Assembly: GCA_015680685.1 (NCBI GenBank)
Contig: MNCI01026517.1
Span: 213,996-277,995, forward strand
Direction of reading: 5' to 3'
Origin: Gnetum montanum
Lineage: Eukaryota; Streptophyta; Gnetopsida; Gnetales; Gnetaceae
Length of the DNA stretch: 64,000 bases
In this document: one piece after another, positions 10,531 to 21,739 of the stretch
Layout: each line of letters starts with the position of its first letter
Numbering within the stretch: position 1 is the stretch's first letter
Program-made: the position numbers and the translations under genes
The notes under the pieces: generated by a model
Database searches by the model: none
What the model was told of the DNA's origin: nothing
What the model saw: only the letters and a program-made list of their open reading frames with translations

Positions 10531-12598
10531 AAACTAAATTTTCCCAACATTCAAAAATTTCTCCAATAGCTCCAATAGTTTAGTTAGAAATGTAGTATAT
10601 TTGAAGTGATCCTTACACTCAAAATTTGGCCTTGGCGTAGCTTGTGCCATGGTCGTCGATGCTGCAGGTTGGCTAACCCCTGTGTTGCTAAAGCTTGGTG
10701 CTTTGGTAGCAATGGTTGTGGTTTTATGAACTTTGGTAATTTTTTTGTTGTTGGTCTTAGTTTCATTGGCCACAATAGAAATAGTGGCCTTTCCCTTCTC
10801 TTTTTCCTTCTTTACATGTACATTTTTGTAAGTCACGTAGGCTAGGTCTTTACTTGCTTCTGTTGCATCTTGTATACCTTTTGTTTGCATGAAAGCTTGA
10901 CTAAGGGAACATGGCACCAAGTAGTATCACTTAGATTTAATGAAATAATTTACAATGCCTTTAAAAATAGTGAGTAAATGTGATTCGACAATTGGTTCAC
11001 AGATTTCATTCAGAGCTGCACTCCAGTGTTGTATAAATTTTTGATTAGGTTCTAATGGTTCTTGCTTGACATTCATAAGTTGATCTAAGGTAACTTCTAG
11101 CTTCAATTTATACTTGGAGCAAGTCACAAATTGGCTCAACAATTCCTCTAACATTGAAATTTATGTGCGAGGAAGTGTGTGATACCAATCCAAAGCCTTA
11201 CTAGTCAATGACATGGTGAAAACACAAATGATGGCATGTGGTCATGGCTGTAATAACAAGGATTTAGATCTGAAGGTAACCAAGTGGGCATTTGGATCAC
11301 CCTCTCCATTGTATCTTGTAAACTTAGGAAGTTGTACCCTAGAGGTAGCATAAGTAAAGGAACAATTGGACTGATTGGGTCATCATGGTAAAAGTTCATT
11401 ACTTGGACTATTTCGGGGCTGGAAAATTTAAGCTGCTTAACTTCATCCATGAGGGCATGGACAAGTTGAAAGGCTTGGTCCAATCCTCAAGGTGTTATAG
11501 GAGGTTGTAAAAATTGGACTACTTGTGGGGCCGCTAGAGCAACCATCATTGGAGGTGTTGTTGATGCAGCAACCAGTCCCATCAGAGGTGCTATTGGAGC
11601 AGCTCTTATTGGTGGCACTACCTAAGTAGCCCATAGCACAATGGATGGTGCTACTGGAATAGCTACCATTGGTGGTTCCATGGGGATGGTTACATGTCTA
11701 GTTGCTAGAGCATCCCAGAACCCCATGGTTGGTTGTACCACATGTGACACTTGATACATGTGGGAATGCACATATTGTGGCATTTAAGACACTTGAACCG
11801 TAGGAAATGATGTTGCTATCCGCCATGCGGTTGAGGTTGGGCCTACTACTGATGGTTGAATGGGTATAGAAGAGGTAATAGAAGTAGGACTTATATACAA
11901 TTGTGATGTGGGCATGGTATGCACATAAGGTAGTGTAGGTGTCATAGACATTGGTTGTGCAACTTGAATGGAGTAAGAAGGAATGATAAAGGGGAATGAA
12001 GTCAAAGGCCCTGCATGCTATTGTGATGACATCATTTGATGACTACCCATCACCAAGGAGGGTTTGGGGTGTGGTAGTGTCATGGTAGTCACAAAAGAAG
12101 CAGAAGATTGTGACTGGTTTCAATGAAAGATGGAAATAGACTTAGCAGCTATGGTATAGATGAGGCCGCCACCCTCAGAGTGGGATTCTAACTCTTCTTG
12201 CCCATCATGAAGAGTTCATAATAGTGAGACACTATGTCTCATTCTCTTGACCCACCCAATTGCACAAGTTGGTTTAAAATACATTGAAATGTTTCAGTGA
12301 GTACGATGATGGTCTCAGGAGTAGGAAGAAACTCCCTTCCATTCCAGTGGATAATTTCAAAATTATGTTTTTTCTTGAATTCGTGATGATCTAATGGTAG
12401 GCTTGCTTAGATCTTTGCACATAAGAAGTTGCATCACTCTTTGTCACGAGGCATATGTTTGGGTAATTGATGTTTTAGTTGAAGAGACTACCATGGTATC
12501 CATACTAGGCTAAGTGGTTACTCTTGATCCATTCCATGTTGTAGGGGATGATCTATTTCCAAGCCTAAGGTGGTAGGCAAGGTGTTAGGTGGATTCAT
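10530..12598 (-). pseudogene. Tat-A gag remnant
   Basis: Capsid-type gag. The likely start is the ATG at 12,598-12,596 (MNPPNTLPTTLGLE). The N-terminal part is Pro/Ser/Thr/Met-rich (around 12,005-11,500). The conserved gag core follows over a frameshift: YNGEGDPNAHL and SKALDWYHTLPRT around 11,330-11,165, then QFVTCSKYKLKLEVTLDQL, EPNQKFIQHW and EICEPIVESHLLTIFKG at 11,110-10,930, which fit the plant retrotransposon gag domain. The C-terminal part (10,920-10,534) is Lys-rich; I see no intact zinc knuckle. Multiple stops and frame changes. The upstream neighbour is the leader and 5' LTR. Confidence 0.8.
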
Positions 12599-13082
12599 TT
12601 TTGTTGTATTAAAGAGGACATGCACAATATAGCAATTAATGGAAAATGGTGAAATATAGTAACTTTTGAGCTAATGTGTGTAAATAGCTAGGAATGAGAA
12701 AGTCTAAAGGAACTACCAAGAATAGTAGTTTACACTGTTACACTATGCTGGGGGGAAACTACTATGCTTGAGAAAAGTGCTACGCTATAGGTGTTATGCT
12801 ATTCATGCTATGCTATGAAGAACATAGAAAGTGTAATGTAGTAGATAATTCTCAGCTTTTCATCCTACGTGGTTCTAGTGGAACTACCAACATGGATCGA
12901 TATACACTGACGTAGATGTAGACCACTCCTATGTTGGCCTAAGAGCTAGCTATTACTGTAGTAGGTCCACAGAGGCATTATTTCTACGCTAGCTTGTTGC
13001 TACCAACATGGGTGTAGAAAGCATGTAGGACTACCCATAGCACATAGAACAAAGGTTCATGCCCTCCTTCTAGTATCGAAAA
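12599..13082 (-). other. Tat-A leader with primer-binding-site region
   Basis: Non-coding sequence between the left LTR end (about 13,083) and the gag ATG. Just inside the LTR, the minus strand reads TAGAAGGAGGGCATGAACC; the closing GAACC is what a tRNA T-arm complement would give, so this may be a decayed primer-binding site, tRNA unidentified. The stretch 12,730-12,840 holds palindromic CTATGCTA/TAGCATAG-like words. Confidence 0.45.
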
Positions 13083-13747
13083 CTATAGCGTCCGAAAACC
13101 TTGGTGGCTGGAACACTAAGAGGTTTCCAGCTGCACAATCTAACCTTGAGTCCACAGGAGGGCGATGTTAGGGAAAATGGAAATTTGATGCCCTAAGTGA
13201 TCTAGTCAATCAATCAGGGACTTACGTGGTGTCAAATAACCATTCATAGATAATGAATTTTAAGCATCACATATAATATTTTGACATAAGTACGCATACA
13301 ACATGTATAGTAGCAAGAGAATATGAGCATAGGTGCATATGATAATACAAAGAAATAGACATGCTAGCAATTTAAAATACTATAGAAAAGAATGAAATGA
13401 GGGTGTGAGTCAAGGAATGCACTGCCCCAAGATTGGGGGACCTGGCTTTTGGTTGAATGATGTGTACAATTGGTGTGCAACGTAGACAGAAATAGCTGGG
13501 CAGCAGGGAAATATGGTCACGTTCTCTAGAGTGATGTAGATGTGGTGTTGATAGGCATGGAGGAATGGATGTTTGTTGGTCTGAGAGTTTCTATGCTATG
13601 CCTAGGCAAGTGTCATCTTTAGGTGTGGGAGTGGAACAAGGAATTGGAAGACTAATGCCAGAATTTGCCGCTCATCAACCTTCTAGTTGTCAATCTTCTC
13701 CTAGAGCCAATTGCAAAAGCCAACCCTTAGAATGTTATTTACTAGGG

Positions 13748-13755
13748 TATTTATA
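13748..13755 (-). promoter_or_regulatory. TATA box of Tat-A LTR
   Basis: TATAAATA on the minus strand, at the position equivalent to the TATA box of the Tat-D LTR (60,637-60,644). Confidence 0.6.
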
Positions 13756-14209
13756 GAGCTAGGGTTGGGGGAGAGACATGGTTTGGATACCATGTGTCCT
13801 AGGTCTGATGTAGCATGAACATGGATGTGTCACATGGTGTGATACACTCAATGTGTTGTGCTATGCTGATGTGCTACTTTGAATGGAACAAGAATAGGAA
13901 CCATAAATCTACAAAGTTGTGACCATATTGCCCATACCGCATGTGCCAAAATCTAAAGAATCACCCTATTTTACAAAAAATGCCTACAACAAATGCAAAG
14001 TGGAGCTTGCACTCTAGAACTATGTCTTCCCTCCTCTTCCAAGTAGGGTCAAGCATAGGGACAACTTTTGGGGATCAACAAGGGCTATAAAAAATAAACC
14101 AAACTACTGATCTTGGCTATTGAGGAGATGTCGGAGTAGAAATGACTATCGATGATGAGTTCTGGAACTTCTAGAGATGTCTTAAGGCTTCTTCTCAAGT
14201 CTTATGCTA

Positions 14210-14870
14210 TCTACACTATCTAGCATAGTTGAGTAGCATAGACACTAGCCTGCTACATTGTACTATGCTACACAATGTAGCACAACATAGCACACATTTG
14301 TTAATAAATTTTGTTAAAATATGAGAGCACCATTTTGAGACCCAACAAGGCAAGCAACTTCAATAATTGGCAATCATGCCTTTCATGTCGAAAGAACCTA
14401 AGACCTCCCAATTTCATTCTTGAGACAGTTTTAACCTTGATATCTCTGTTATGTTATGCTATGTTGTGTAGTGTAGAACTTGACTTTGGAAGAATTTTAA
14501 ATTAACCTAAAATGCTCTACCATGGGACCTTGGTCATCTTCTGAGGGAAAAGTGGGACAAGTAGCCTTGGAGGTCAAAGAATGGTCAAGTGCATTTTTCA
14601 TGTCAAAACAACTTGACGGATGATCTTGTGGATGTTGGCACCTTGCTATGTTATGCTACGCTGTGTAGCATAGCACACCGTAGCACTAAATTTAGGATGA
14701 CTTTCATGAAACATGCCTTATTTTTCCATGTCATTCTAATCATACTCTAAGGATGCATGAAGACAAGCATCATTGGAGGCCAAAGAATTGCTCAAATGAT
14801 CCTTCTATGTCTACTTCAACAATTTGGAAGGCTTCCTACGCTATCTACATTGTGTAGCATAGCGTAGCGT
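14210..14870. repeat. U3 hairpin array, period about 197 bp
   Basis: Four units whose cores are quasi-palindromes made of TATGCTA/TAGCATAG words, centred near 14,250, 14,455, 14,655 and 14,850; for example GCTACGCTGTGTAGCATAGC. The linkers between cores also resemble one another. The position in U3 upstream of the TATA box matches the hairpin array of Tat-D. Confidence 0.75.
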
Positions 14871-15302
14871 AATAGGTCAAAAATAGAAAATTTGTTAAAA
14901 TGTTTTGTGCATCCTAAACACTTTTGAGTACTCCTAACCTAGCACTTTGGTGGACTGGCAATCAAAATGGCCTAAAAGATAGAAAATTTTCTACATGATT
15001 TAGTCCATCCTCGATGTTCTTTTGGTGGAAAATGGCCATGGACATGGATGCTATGTTGATTATACTAAGGGGCATAGTAGATAGACTCAGAAAAAACTTT
15101 GAGTGTTTGGACTTTTGGGGTGCCATGTGATCTATGCTGCCCATCATGATACCACATTTGGAGAGATTTCACCTAGGTCTTAATTCTTGGATAAATCTTG
15201 CACTGAGTCACAAGAGCCCAAAATTGATGGTGTTTGACTGTGGGCATATGATAAATCACATTTTTCCAAGGCTAAAATATCAAGAATCCAATATTAGAGC
15301 CA

Positions 15303-16230
15303 TGATATGATGTACCTTATGTTAGGGCACAATATATGATGTCAAATATTAGATATCGTGGACATGTGCCTACCTATAAATATAATACTTAGGCACATAG
15401 TCCAAATAATAATTTCATTCCAGCCCTACTGAAACTCTTGTAGTTTATTTTTGTAGCTTATTGATAGATTCTATGCTCTCAATGTGGTGTTTAGTGATTT
15501 TATGAAGTCTTTATTCAAGCATCTTATACATGGACACAACTATGAATAGCAATAAAGACCGAGATTACTTTTTACCATTATAGCATCCACTTAGTTTCTT
15601 TACTATTACCTAGTGTAATGTTTAATATTTTTACTTAGACTACTGATTACTATTTTCTTAGTTGTTATTTACTTTCCCATGAACTTTACTTTTACTATTA
15701 TTAATTAGAATGGATACAATTGATTTTGAGCATAAAGAATGATCATTTGACAACCTAGCAGTATTATTTCTTGGTTCACCCAGTAACAAAATACTTGGTA
15801 ATCCTAGTAATGATTACATATGTCCAAGACATGTGTGGAAAACAGAAATGTATATCTATTGACTAGGATAGACTAGATCTATTTACTATGTACTTAGATG
15901 TAGGAACCACTTTCATTTACCTTACATTTACTAGAAGTTAGATGGACTACACAACATCAATTATCATAGACCTCACTATGAGTTAAACCATACTCATAGA
16001 TTTTACTAGCTTATGTGAGAAGACAATGATCATGGACTTAAACCAATTACTAACATAATCACATTGCCTCATCCATGCATTATGATCGTGTTATGCATGA
16101 ACACTCGTAAATTGTATGGTTTAGTGTTGGATTATTCCACTGCTCATCAAGGTTAACTCAAAAAAATTACTTAGGAGTCCTAGAAACTAGTAGATTTCAA
16201 TCATAAACCTTGACCATTTAAATTAGTGAC
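15303..16230 (+). mobile_element. Diverged LTR of the F family
   Basis: Starts near TGATATGATGTACC and has a TATA box (TATAAATA, about 15,393). From 15,420 on it parallels the LTR of element F (34,340-34,500): GAAACTCT-G-AGTTT, then CTTTATTC-AGCA, then AATAAAGA, in the same order and spacing. No partner LTR or F-like internal sequence is adjacent, so it is probably a solo LTR. The right end is approximate. Confidence 0.55.
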
Positions 16231-16239
16231 ATTAAGGGC

Positions 16240-17273
16240 TAACATTCATGGTCTATTATTGTTGAAACTAATTTATATCTAATATTATGGTCGATCCATG
16301 ATGGGAACCTCACATCCATGTTGGCCAGCATTGAGCTAGCATGGACGAGCTTCCTTTTCCCTTTAGATGATAAATCGATACTCCCAGAGATTGAAAACCT
16401 ATACTGAAGAAGCCTAATATCTTGCAGCCTCAATATTGCTCTTGTTTGACATTTACTTGGTGTTGAATCCCTTCATCTCCTCTCCTTCACACTAGAACAA
16501 CCCTACCCAGCACGGAGGAAGAGGGGTGTAACATTGCATGATCCCATACAACCTTTAAAATGATCAAACTCAACTCAAACCTTGGAAAATTGATGTCTGC
16601 ATCCATAGGGGCCTAGAAACATGATTAATTTGCATTCCAGATCATCCCAAGGCCAAAAAGCAATGGCATCTCCTCTACTCCATGCTAGCTCCACATTCGC
16701 TAGCATGGATCCAACATTGAGACTACTCAAGGCCTGATTTAACCCTCAAAACCCATTCAAAATGACCTCAAAACATACCAAGGGGATGAAAAATTTCTAG
16801 ATCTTGGTTCAAGCTATTCTTGTAACCTTTTGGACCTATTTTGGCTTAGATTTACATCATTGATGCTGAGACCCCTCTCCTCCATGTTGCCTAGTGTGGG
16901 GACAAGGATGTGTGACTTCAAAACCTAATTTTTGACACTTGTTGATCTTTAAAATGATCAATTTTAATAGATGTGGCTTTGCACTACCTTAGAAAGGTCC
17001 CAAAACTGCAATTTTGAACCTTTTGATGTCATGGAACATGTTTTTTTTGGTTTGCATGCTAGCTTTATGCTGGAAAACATGGAACCAACATGGAAGATAC
17101 TTTTGTGCTAAAAAGGGAGATTTTAGATGTTGAAAGAGATACCCAAAAGTAGCCTATGATCCTCTGTAGTCAACTACACTGACATTCAAGCCATTAGAAG
17201 CTAAAATATACCTAGAAAAAGCTTTGAAAATACTTTGGATGTTTCCTCCACCCTAGGGATCACGCCTTCCAAG
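16240..17273. repeat. About 195-bp periodic array with GCTAGC hairpins
   Basis: TTTAAAATGATCAA at 16,554 and 16,950 and CATTCAAAATGACC at 16,757 mark a period near 197 bp. Units also carry hairpins such as CCATGCTAGC...GCTAGCATGG near 16,680. The array stops at the assembly gap. It is either the U3 of the 5' LTR of Tat-C or more U3 of Tat-A beyond the inserted LTR; I cannot decide. Confidence 0.55.
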
Positions 17274-17401
17274 NNNNNNNNNNNNNNNNNNNNNNNNNNN
17301 NNNNNNNNNNNNNNNNNNNNNNNNNNNNNNNNNNNNNNNNNNNNNNNNNNNNNNNNNNNNNNNNNNNNNNNNNNNNNNNNNNNNNNNNNNNNNNNNNNNN
17401 N
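17274..17401. other. Assembly gap (128 N)
   Basis: Run of N between the periodic array and the pol-proximal part of Tat-C. Sequence of unknown real length, possibly including its gag, may be missing here. Confidence 1.
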
Positions 17402-17689
17402 CATGATCCTTCTAGTGTTAACCTATGGTCCAATAAGGGTTGAAATTGGAAAAACCTAATCTTTTTTATCCTATATTAGCCTAGTTTCATCATATGTAGC
17501 TTTCTTCGCTTAATCTAGACTTAGTACAAGATTTTTCAAGTTGTTTTTAGCCTTGTGTTTCATTGTTGATCTTCTTGATCTATTATGACCTTAACATAGC
17601 CATATATTTTCTTTATTTACCTTATTATAGTTTTATTTTCCTCTATTTAGCCTTTTATTGCTATTGAGTGATGGGATTTGACCTTCCTT
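17402..17689. other. Spacer of Tat-C
   Basis: AT-rich, stop-rich sequence without a domain I can name, between the gap and the minisatellite. Confidence 0.5.
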
Positions 17690-17835
17690 GACCACCATTT
17701 GGCACCATGTGACCATGGCCTGCTAAGGTCTTAAACTAGTATTATAGTTAGTTAAGACTCTAAATTGGCATCATGGCTCACTAAGGTCTTAAACTAGCAA
17801 TCTGGTGGCATATTATGACCCTTTGTGATCTTTCT
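17690..17835 (+). repeat. Tat minisatellite, upstream of Tat-C pol
   Basis: Three copies of CTAAGGTCTTAAACTAG, or close variants, spaced 35-50 bp. In the sense of the element it is the same core as the Tat-A and Tat-D minisatellites. Confidence 0.8.
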
Positions 17836-18119
17836 TTGACCTTACTTTAGCCTTTAGTCCATTGCATTTACTTATATCTACCTTTTTGTTTATAGTCTTA
17901 TATGACCCTATTTGCATTTTGTTCAGCATTAGAGTAGCATGTTTTTGCATAATTGTGTACCATGTTAACATTATTTATTTATCTTTACTCGAGTGCCACT
18001 TAATGTTCTTGTGATTGACATGCAAGACTAAAGTATAAGTACCTAGGAGTAGATGAGTCTTCCTTTGAGCCTAAATGGATCTCACAGTGATGTAGAATAA
18101 CATCTAAACCCTAATTGCC

Positions 18120-19640
18120 TAGATCTTGAGCTTGAGAGTCTTGTTAACCACATAGCCTCTATCTAGAAATTCATACAATGGCCTAAAATCCTAGTTAAAA
18201 CCCTTGACCTTGAGTCTAGCAACATAACTAAAGACTTTCTAGTTAAGGTTCCTATCACAAGACACAGTGGTGAGGACAAAACCATCAAACTAACTTCCTC
18301 ACTAGAACATCAATAGGCTCAAGACGTCTCCAAGATTCTATAGGACAACATTAAAACCTTTGGCTGGTCATATGAAGATATGTTAGGCCTAGACCCATGC
18401 TTAGTCCAATACAACATCATAATAGACCCTAGCATTAGACCAGTTAAGCAAAAAGAGCAAGATTAGATCTAATTTGGCCTAGCATTTTGTGATGAGATCT
18501 TAAAACTCTACCAAGCAGGTTATATTTGAGTTGTTAACTATTCAAAATGGGTATCCAACATTGTTGTAGTCCACAAGAAGAATGTCAATATCCATATTTG
18601 CATTGATTTCCAAGATCTAAATAAAGCAACTATCAAGGATGACTTTCCTCTACCTAGTATTGATCAACTTATTAATACCATAGCCAAACATTCTTTGTTG
18701 TCCTTTATGGATGGATTCTCAAAATATAATGAAATTAGGATTACCCCAAAGCACCAACTAACCTGCATAATCCCTTGAGGTACCTTTTTCTATACTATGA
18801 TGCCCTTTGTCCTTAAGAACACAAGAGAAACAAACTAGAGAGCCATGACCTATATTTCTAGTGATTACATGCTAGGTTTGCTCAATGATTACATAGACAA
18901 TATAGTCATTATGTCCAAAGTGGCTAATAGCCATGACCTAGATCTTATTCTTAAACGATTCCTCAAGTATGAGCTTACGCTCAATCCCAAGAAGTGTGTC
19001 CTCAATGTTAAGACTAGCAAGATGCTTGGCTTTGTAGTATCTAAATGAGGGATATGTGTTGATCCTGATAAGGTTAAGGCCATATCCAAATTAGTAACAC
19101 CTACCAACCTTGAGAATATGTGAAGATTACTATGTAGATTGTAATTTTTTTATAGGTTTATTGCTATTATTACAAATAAGTTGCAACCTATGTAACACTT
19201 GCTTAAGAAAGGTATTCACTATGAGTGAAAGGCTCAATGCCAAGAGGCCTTTGAAAACCTTAAGTAATTGTTGGTACAAATACCAATAGTCTATCCTCTG
19301 CAATAGGATAAATCATTTTACATCTACCATGCTATCTCCAGCATGTCCATTACCTCTCTACTCTATTAGAAACATGATGATGGAGAAGATATGCTAGTGT
19401 ACTACTTTAGCCATGCATTAGTTATCCATGAGACTCGATACACTGAAGTTAAGAAGTGTAGTCTAGCACTAGTCCTTTCATTAAAGAAGTAAAAACACTA
19501 CCTCTTTAGAAGCTAGGTCCACATCATTTGCAAAGATAACATGCTTAGAGCTATAATGACCAACATCTATAAGAGTATCCATAAAACCCAATGAAAAGCC
19601 ATAATAACATAGTTTAACCTTCATTACATCTCTTAATCCT
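18120..19640 (+). pseudogene. Tat-C reverse transcriptase and canonical RNase H remnant
   Basis: Plus-strand Tat polymerase. Lead-in FGWSYEDMLGLDPCLVQYN at about 18,361, then VVHKKNVNIHICIDFQDLN, LPSIDQLINTIAKHSLLSF, MDGFSKYNEI, a degraded MMPFVLKN, and LNDYIDNIVIMSK at 18,880-18,920, where the catalytic Y-x-D-D has become YIDN. LNPKKCVLNVKTSKMLGFVV follows. The canonical RNase H has FYIYHAISSMSITSLL and HETRYTEVKKCSLALVLSLK. About a dozen stops in frame. Gag and protease are not visible upstream; they are deleted or lie in the gap. Confidence 0.88.
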
Positions 19641-20250
19641 TAATGAAAGGTCAAGCTATAGCCATGCAACTCACAATATCACCTATTAATGACCAAGCAG
19701 CTATAAATCTTGAGTTTCTTAATGAGCACAATAACACCATTAGCCAAGTTCCCAAGGGTTTTGAGGCATTCATGCACTTTGATGAAGTTTCAACTATCCA
19801 TGTGGCTAGTGGCACTACCATCATAACAATTCCCATATGATAAAATCCAACCCTTTACCTATCATTTTGAATTTTCATGTAGTATGAGGATTTGATTAGA
19901 TGAATGATGGTATCTTGTAACCTAGGAATTATATCCTTAATGATCAAAGGAAATTCAAAACTTGTGGTCAACCATGTAACTATGGTCTATGCATGTAAAG
20001 CTAAACATTTACAACCTTACTATGACCTAGGGAAGAAATTGTTGCAAAAATTTATAGATGTTGATATCCAACACATATTCCAAAATGAGAATACCTTAAA
20101 TAATGCAATTGAAAAATTAGCCTTTAGTGTAACATTTAATGTGTTTAGTAAGTTTTCCACCTTAATTATGGACTATGCTATTCCCATCATGCAAAATGTT
20201 GAGGATACATTTGTGGTCGTAGTTCAAAACACTCCTACCAAGGAATGATA
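19640..20250 (+). pseudogene. Tat-C second (archaeal-type) RNase H remnant
   Basis: Begins with MKGQAIAMQLTISPINDQ, which matches the start of the Tat-A domain, then FEAFMHFDEVSTIHVASGTT where the catalytic Asp-Gly has become Asp-Glu. The second half is open for 114 codons (19,904-20,248): SKLVVNHVTMVYACKAKHLQ and FIDVDIQHIFQNENTLNNA. The final catalytic Asp is replaced by Asn. It sits between the canonical RNase H and integrase, the normal Tat order. Confidence 0.85.
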
Positions 20251-20379
20251 TGATGATATCAAAGTTTATCTTATGCATGGTGAATCCTCACAAGGTCTAA
20301 CTACTGCTCAAAAGAATGTTGTACATAAACCATCAAAGTAGTATGTCATCATAGGTGATAACACATTATGTTGATGGTC

Positions 20380-21486
20380 ATATGATGGAATATTATTAAA
20401 GTTCTTGTGTAAAACCTAAGCCAGAATAGTCCTAGAACAAGTTCATGAGGTTGTTTTTGGAGAACATATAGGACCTAGACCTATGGCCACTAAGATTAGA
20501 TGGTTAGACTCTTACTGGCCCTATATGGAAAGTGACTATCTATAGAAGATTAAAAAATGTGACATGTACCAATGACATAGAAACCTTATACACATACCAC
20601 CAACTGAGTTGCATACCACTTAGATTACTTGGCTATTTCAAAAATTGGATTTTGATATCACTAGACTTATAATGCCTAGGTCTTCAATAGGACATAGCTT
20701 CATCATCATCACAACTAAATAGTTTACTATGTGGGTTGAAGCTATTTTCCTAAGGCAAACTACATCTGAGCAAGTTTGTAAATTTATCCTAGATGACATT
20801 GTAGCCTATTTTGGCATACCCATGATCATAGTCATGAATAATGGATTGCAATTTACTAGCAAAGAAACAAAGGATTTCTATCATAATGTTGGCATTAAGT
20901 ATTCTTTCTCATTGACTTATTACCCTTAGGCCAATAGAGAAGCAAAAGTAAGCAACAAGGACATTATTAATTTGCTCAAAAAGATTCTCAATAATAGCAA
21001 GCCCAAATGGCATAAGTGGCTTATCCATGCACTTTGGGCCTATCATACAACTTACCATATAGCCACTAGTGTAACACCTTATAGCTTGATTTATGGTTAT
21101 AAAGCTATTTTACCTCTTTAATTCCATGTACTATTGCTTCAATTAGCCCTGATCGACTTCATTAATGATTAGCAAAGTAAGGAGTTATGGACAACAGACC
21201 TGGACTAGGTGAAGGAGCAACATATGCAAGAACTTTCTCATGTTGATCACTATCAAGAAAGGTAGAAATGGTAGCACCACCATAACTTGACCAATTTTTG
21301 GATTAAGGAGGGTAACATGATCCTCAAAGCTGTTTGAAAGCATGTGAATAAATTCTTAGACAACTAGGAAGGGCCCTTTCTTTTCACTAGATTTTATGAT
21401 AATGGAGAATTCAAGATAACAAACATGTATGGGAATGAGTTGGCCAATCTGGTCAACCATTACTATATAAAGCCTTATTTCATGTA
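20380..21486 (+). pseudogene. Tat-C integrase remnant
   Basis: Nearly full-length integrase with stops. Zinc-binding part: YWPYMESDYL and KKCDMYQ (the second zinc Cys pair is broken). Core: PRSSIGHSFIIITT, FTMWVEAIFLRQTT, VMNNGLQFTSKETKDFY (second Asp of the DDE triad changed to Asn) and SLTYYP-stop-ANREAKVSNK (third catalytic residue region). C-terminal part: ALWAYHTTYHIATSVTPYSL, GNELANLVNHYYIKPYFM, stop at about 21,486. The end parallels Tat-D, NHVYLKRYFI, so the two belong to one lineage. Confidence 0.88.
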
Positions 21487-21529
21487 AGTTAGATGTATCT
21501 TGTAGTAGCCATGACATCAACAATTATCA

Positions 21530-21730
21530 AAAAGTGATACTACTTTACCATAGCTTGCTAAGCCCTTAAATAGGTAACATGGCCTACCAAGCCCTAAAAC
21601 TGGTGAATCCATAGCCTGTCGAGGCCTTAAATTGACATCATGATGCACTATGACCTTAAGCTGTTACCATGACCTTCCAAGGTATTATACTAGTACCATG
21701 GCCTACCACAGACTTAAACTAGAAACATTT
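21530..21730 (+). repeat. Tat minisatellite, downstream of Tat-C pol
   Basis: About six units of roughly 35 bp with CATGGCCTACCAAG and TTAAACTAG cores, starting 45 bp after the integrase stop. Same family and same sense orientation as the copy upstream of pol at 17.7 kb. Confidence 0.8.
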
Positions 21731-21739
21731 ATGACCTAG

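Larger units (their letters stand above)
13083..15302 (-). mobile_element. Tat-A 5' LTR (R-U5 and proximal U3)
   Basis: The left end (13,083-13,250) aligns with the left end of the Tat-D LTR (59,805-59,960): both have GGCTGGAA and CAGGGACTTACG at the same spacing. A TATA box on the minus strand at 13,748-13,755 puts R-U5 at 13,083-13,745, and U3 to its right holds a hairpin array. The right end is not defined; another LTR is inserted at 15,303. CpG is almost absent compared with the Tat-D copy. Confidence 0.7.

Noticed and set aside
17201-17459. Frames running through the N gap
   Set aside because: The open frame is produced by unknown bases only.
19651-19836. Minus-strand frame over the Tat-C RNase H
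   Set aside because: Shadow of the sense-strand RNase H.
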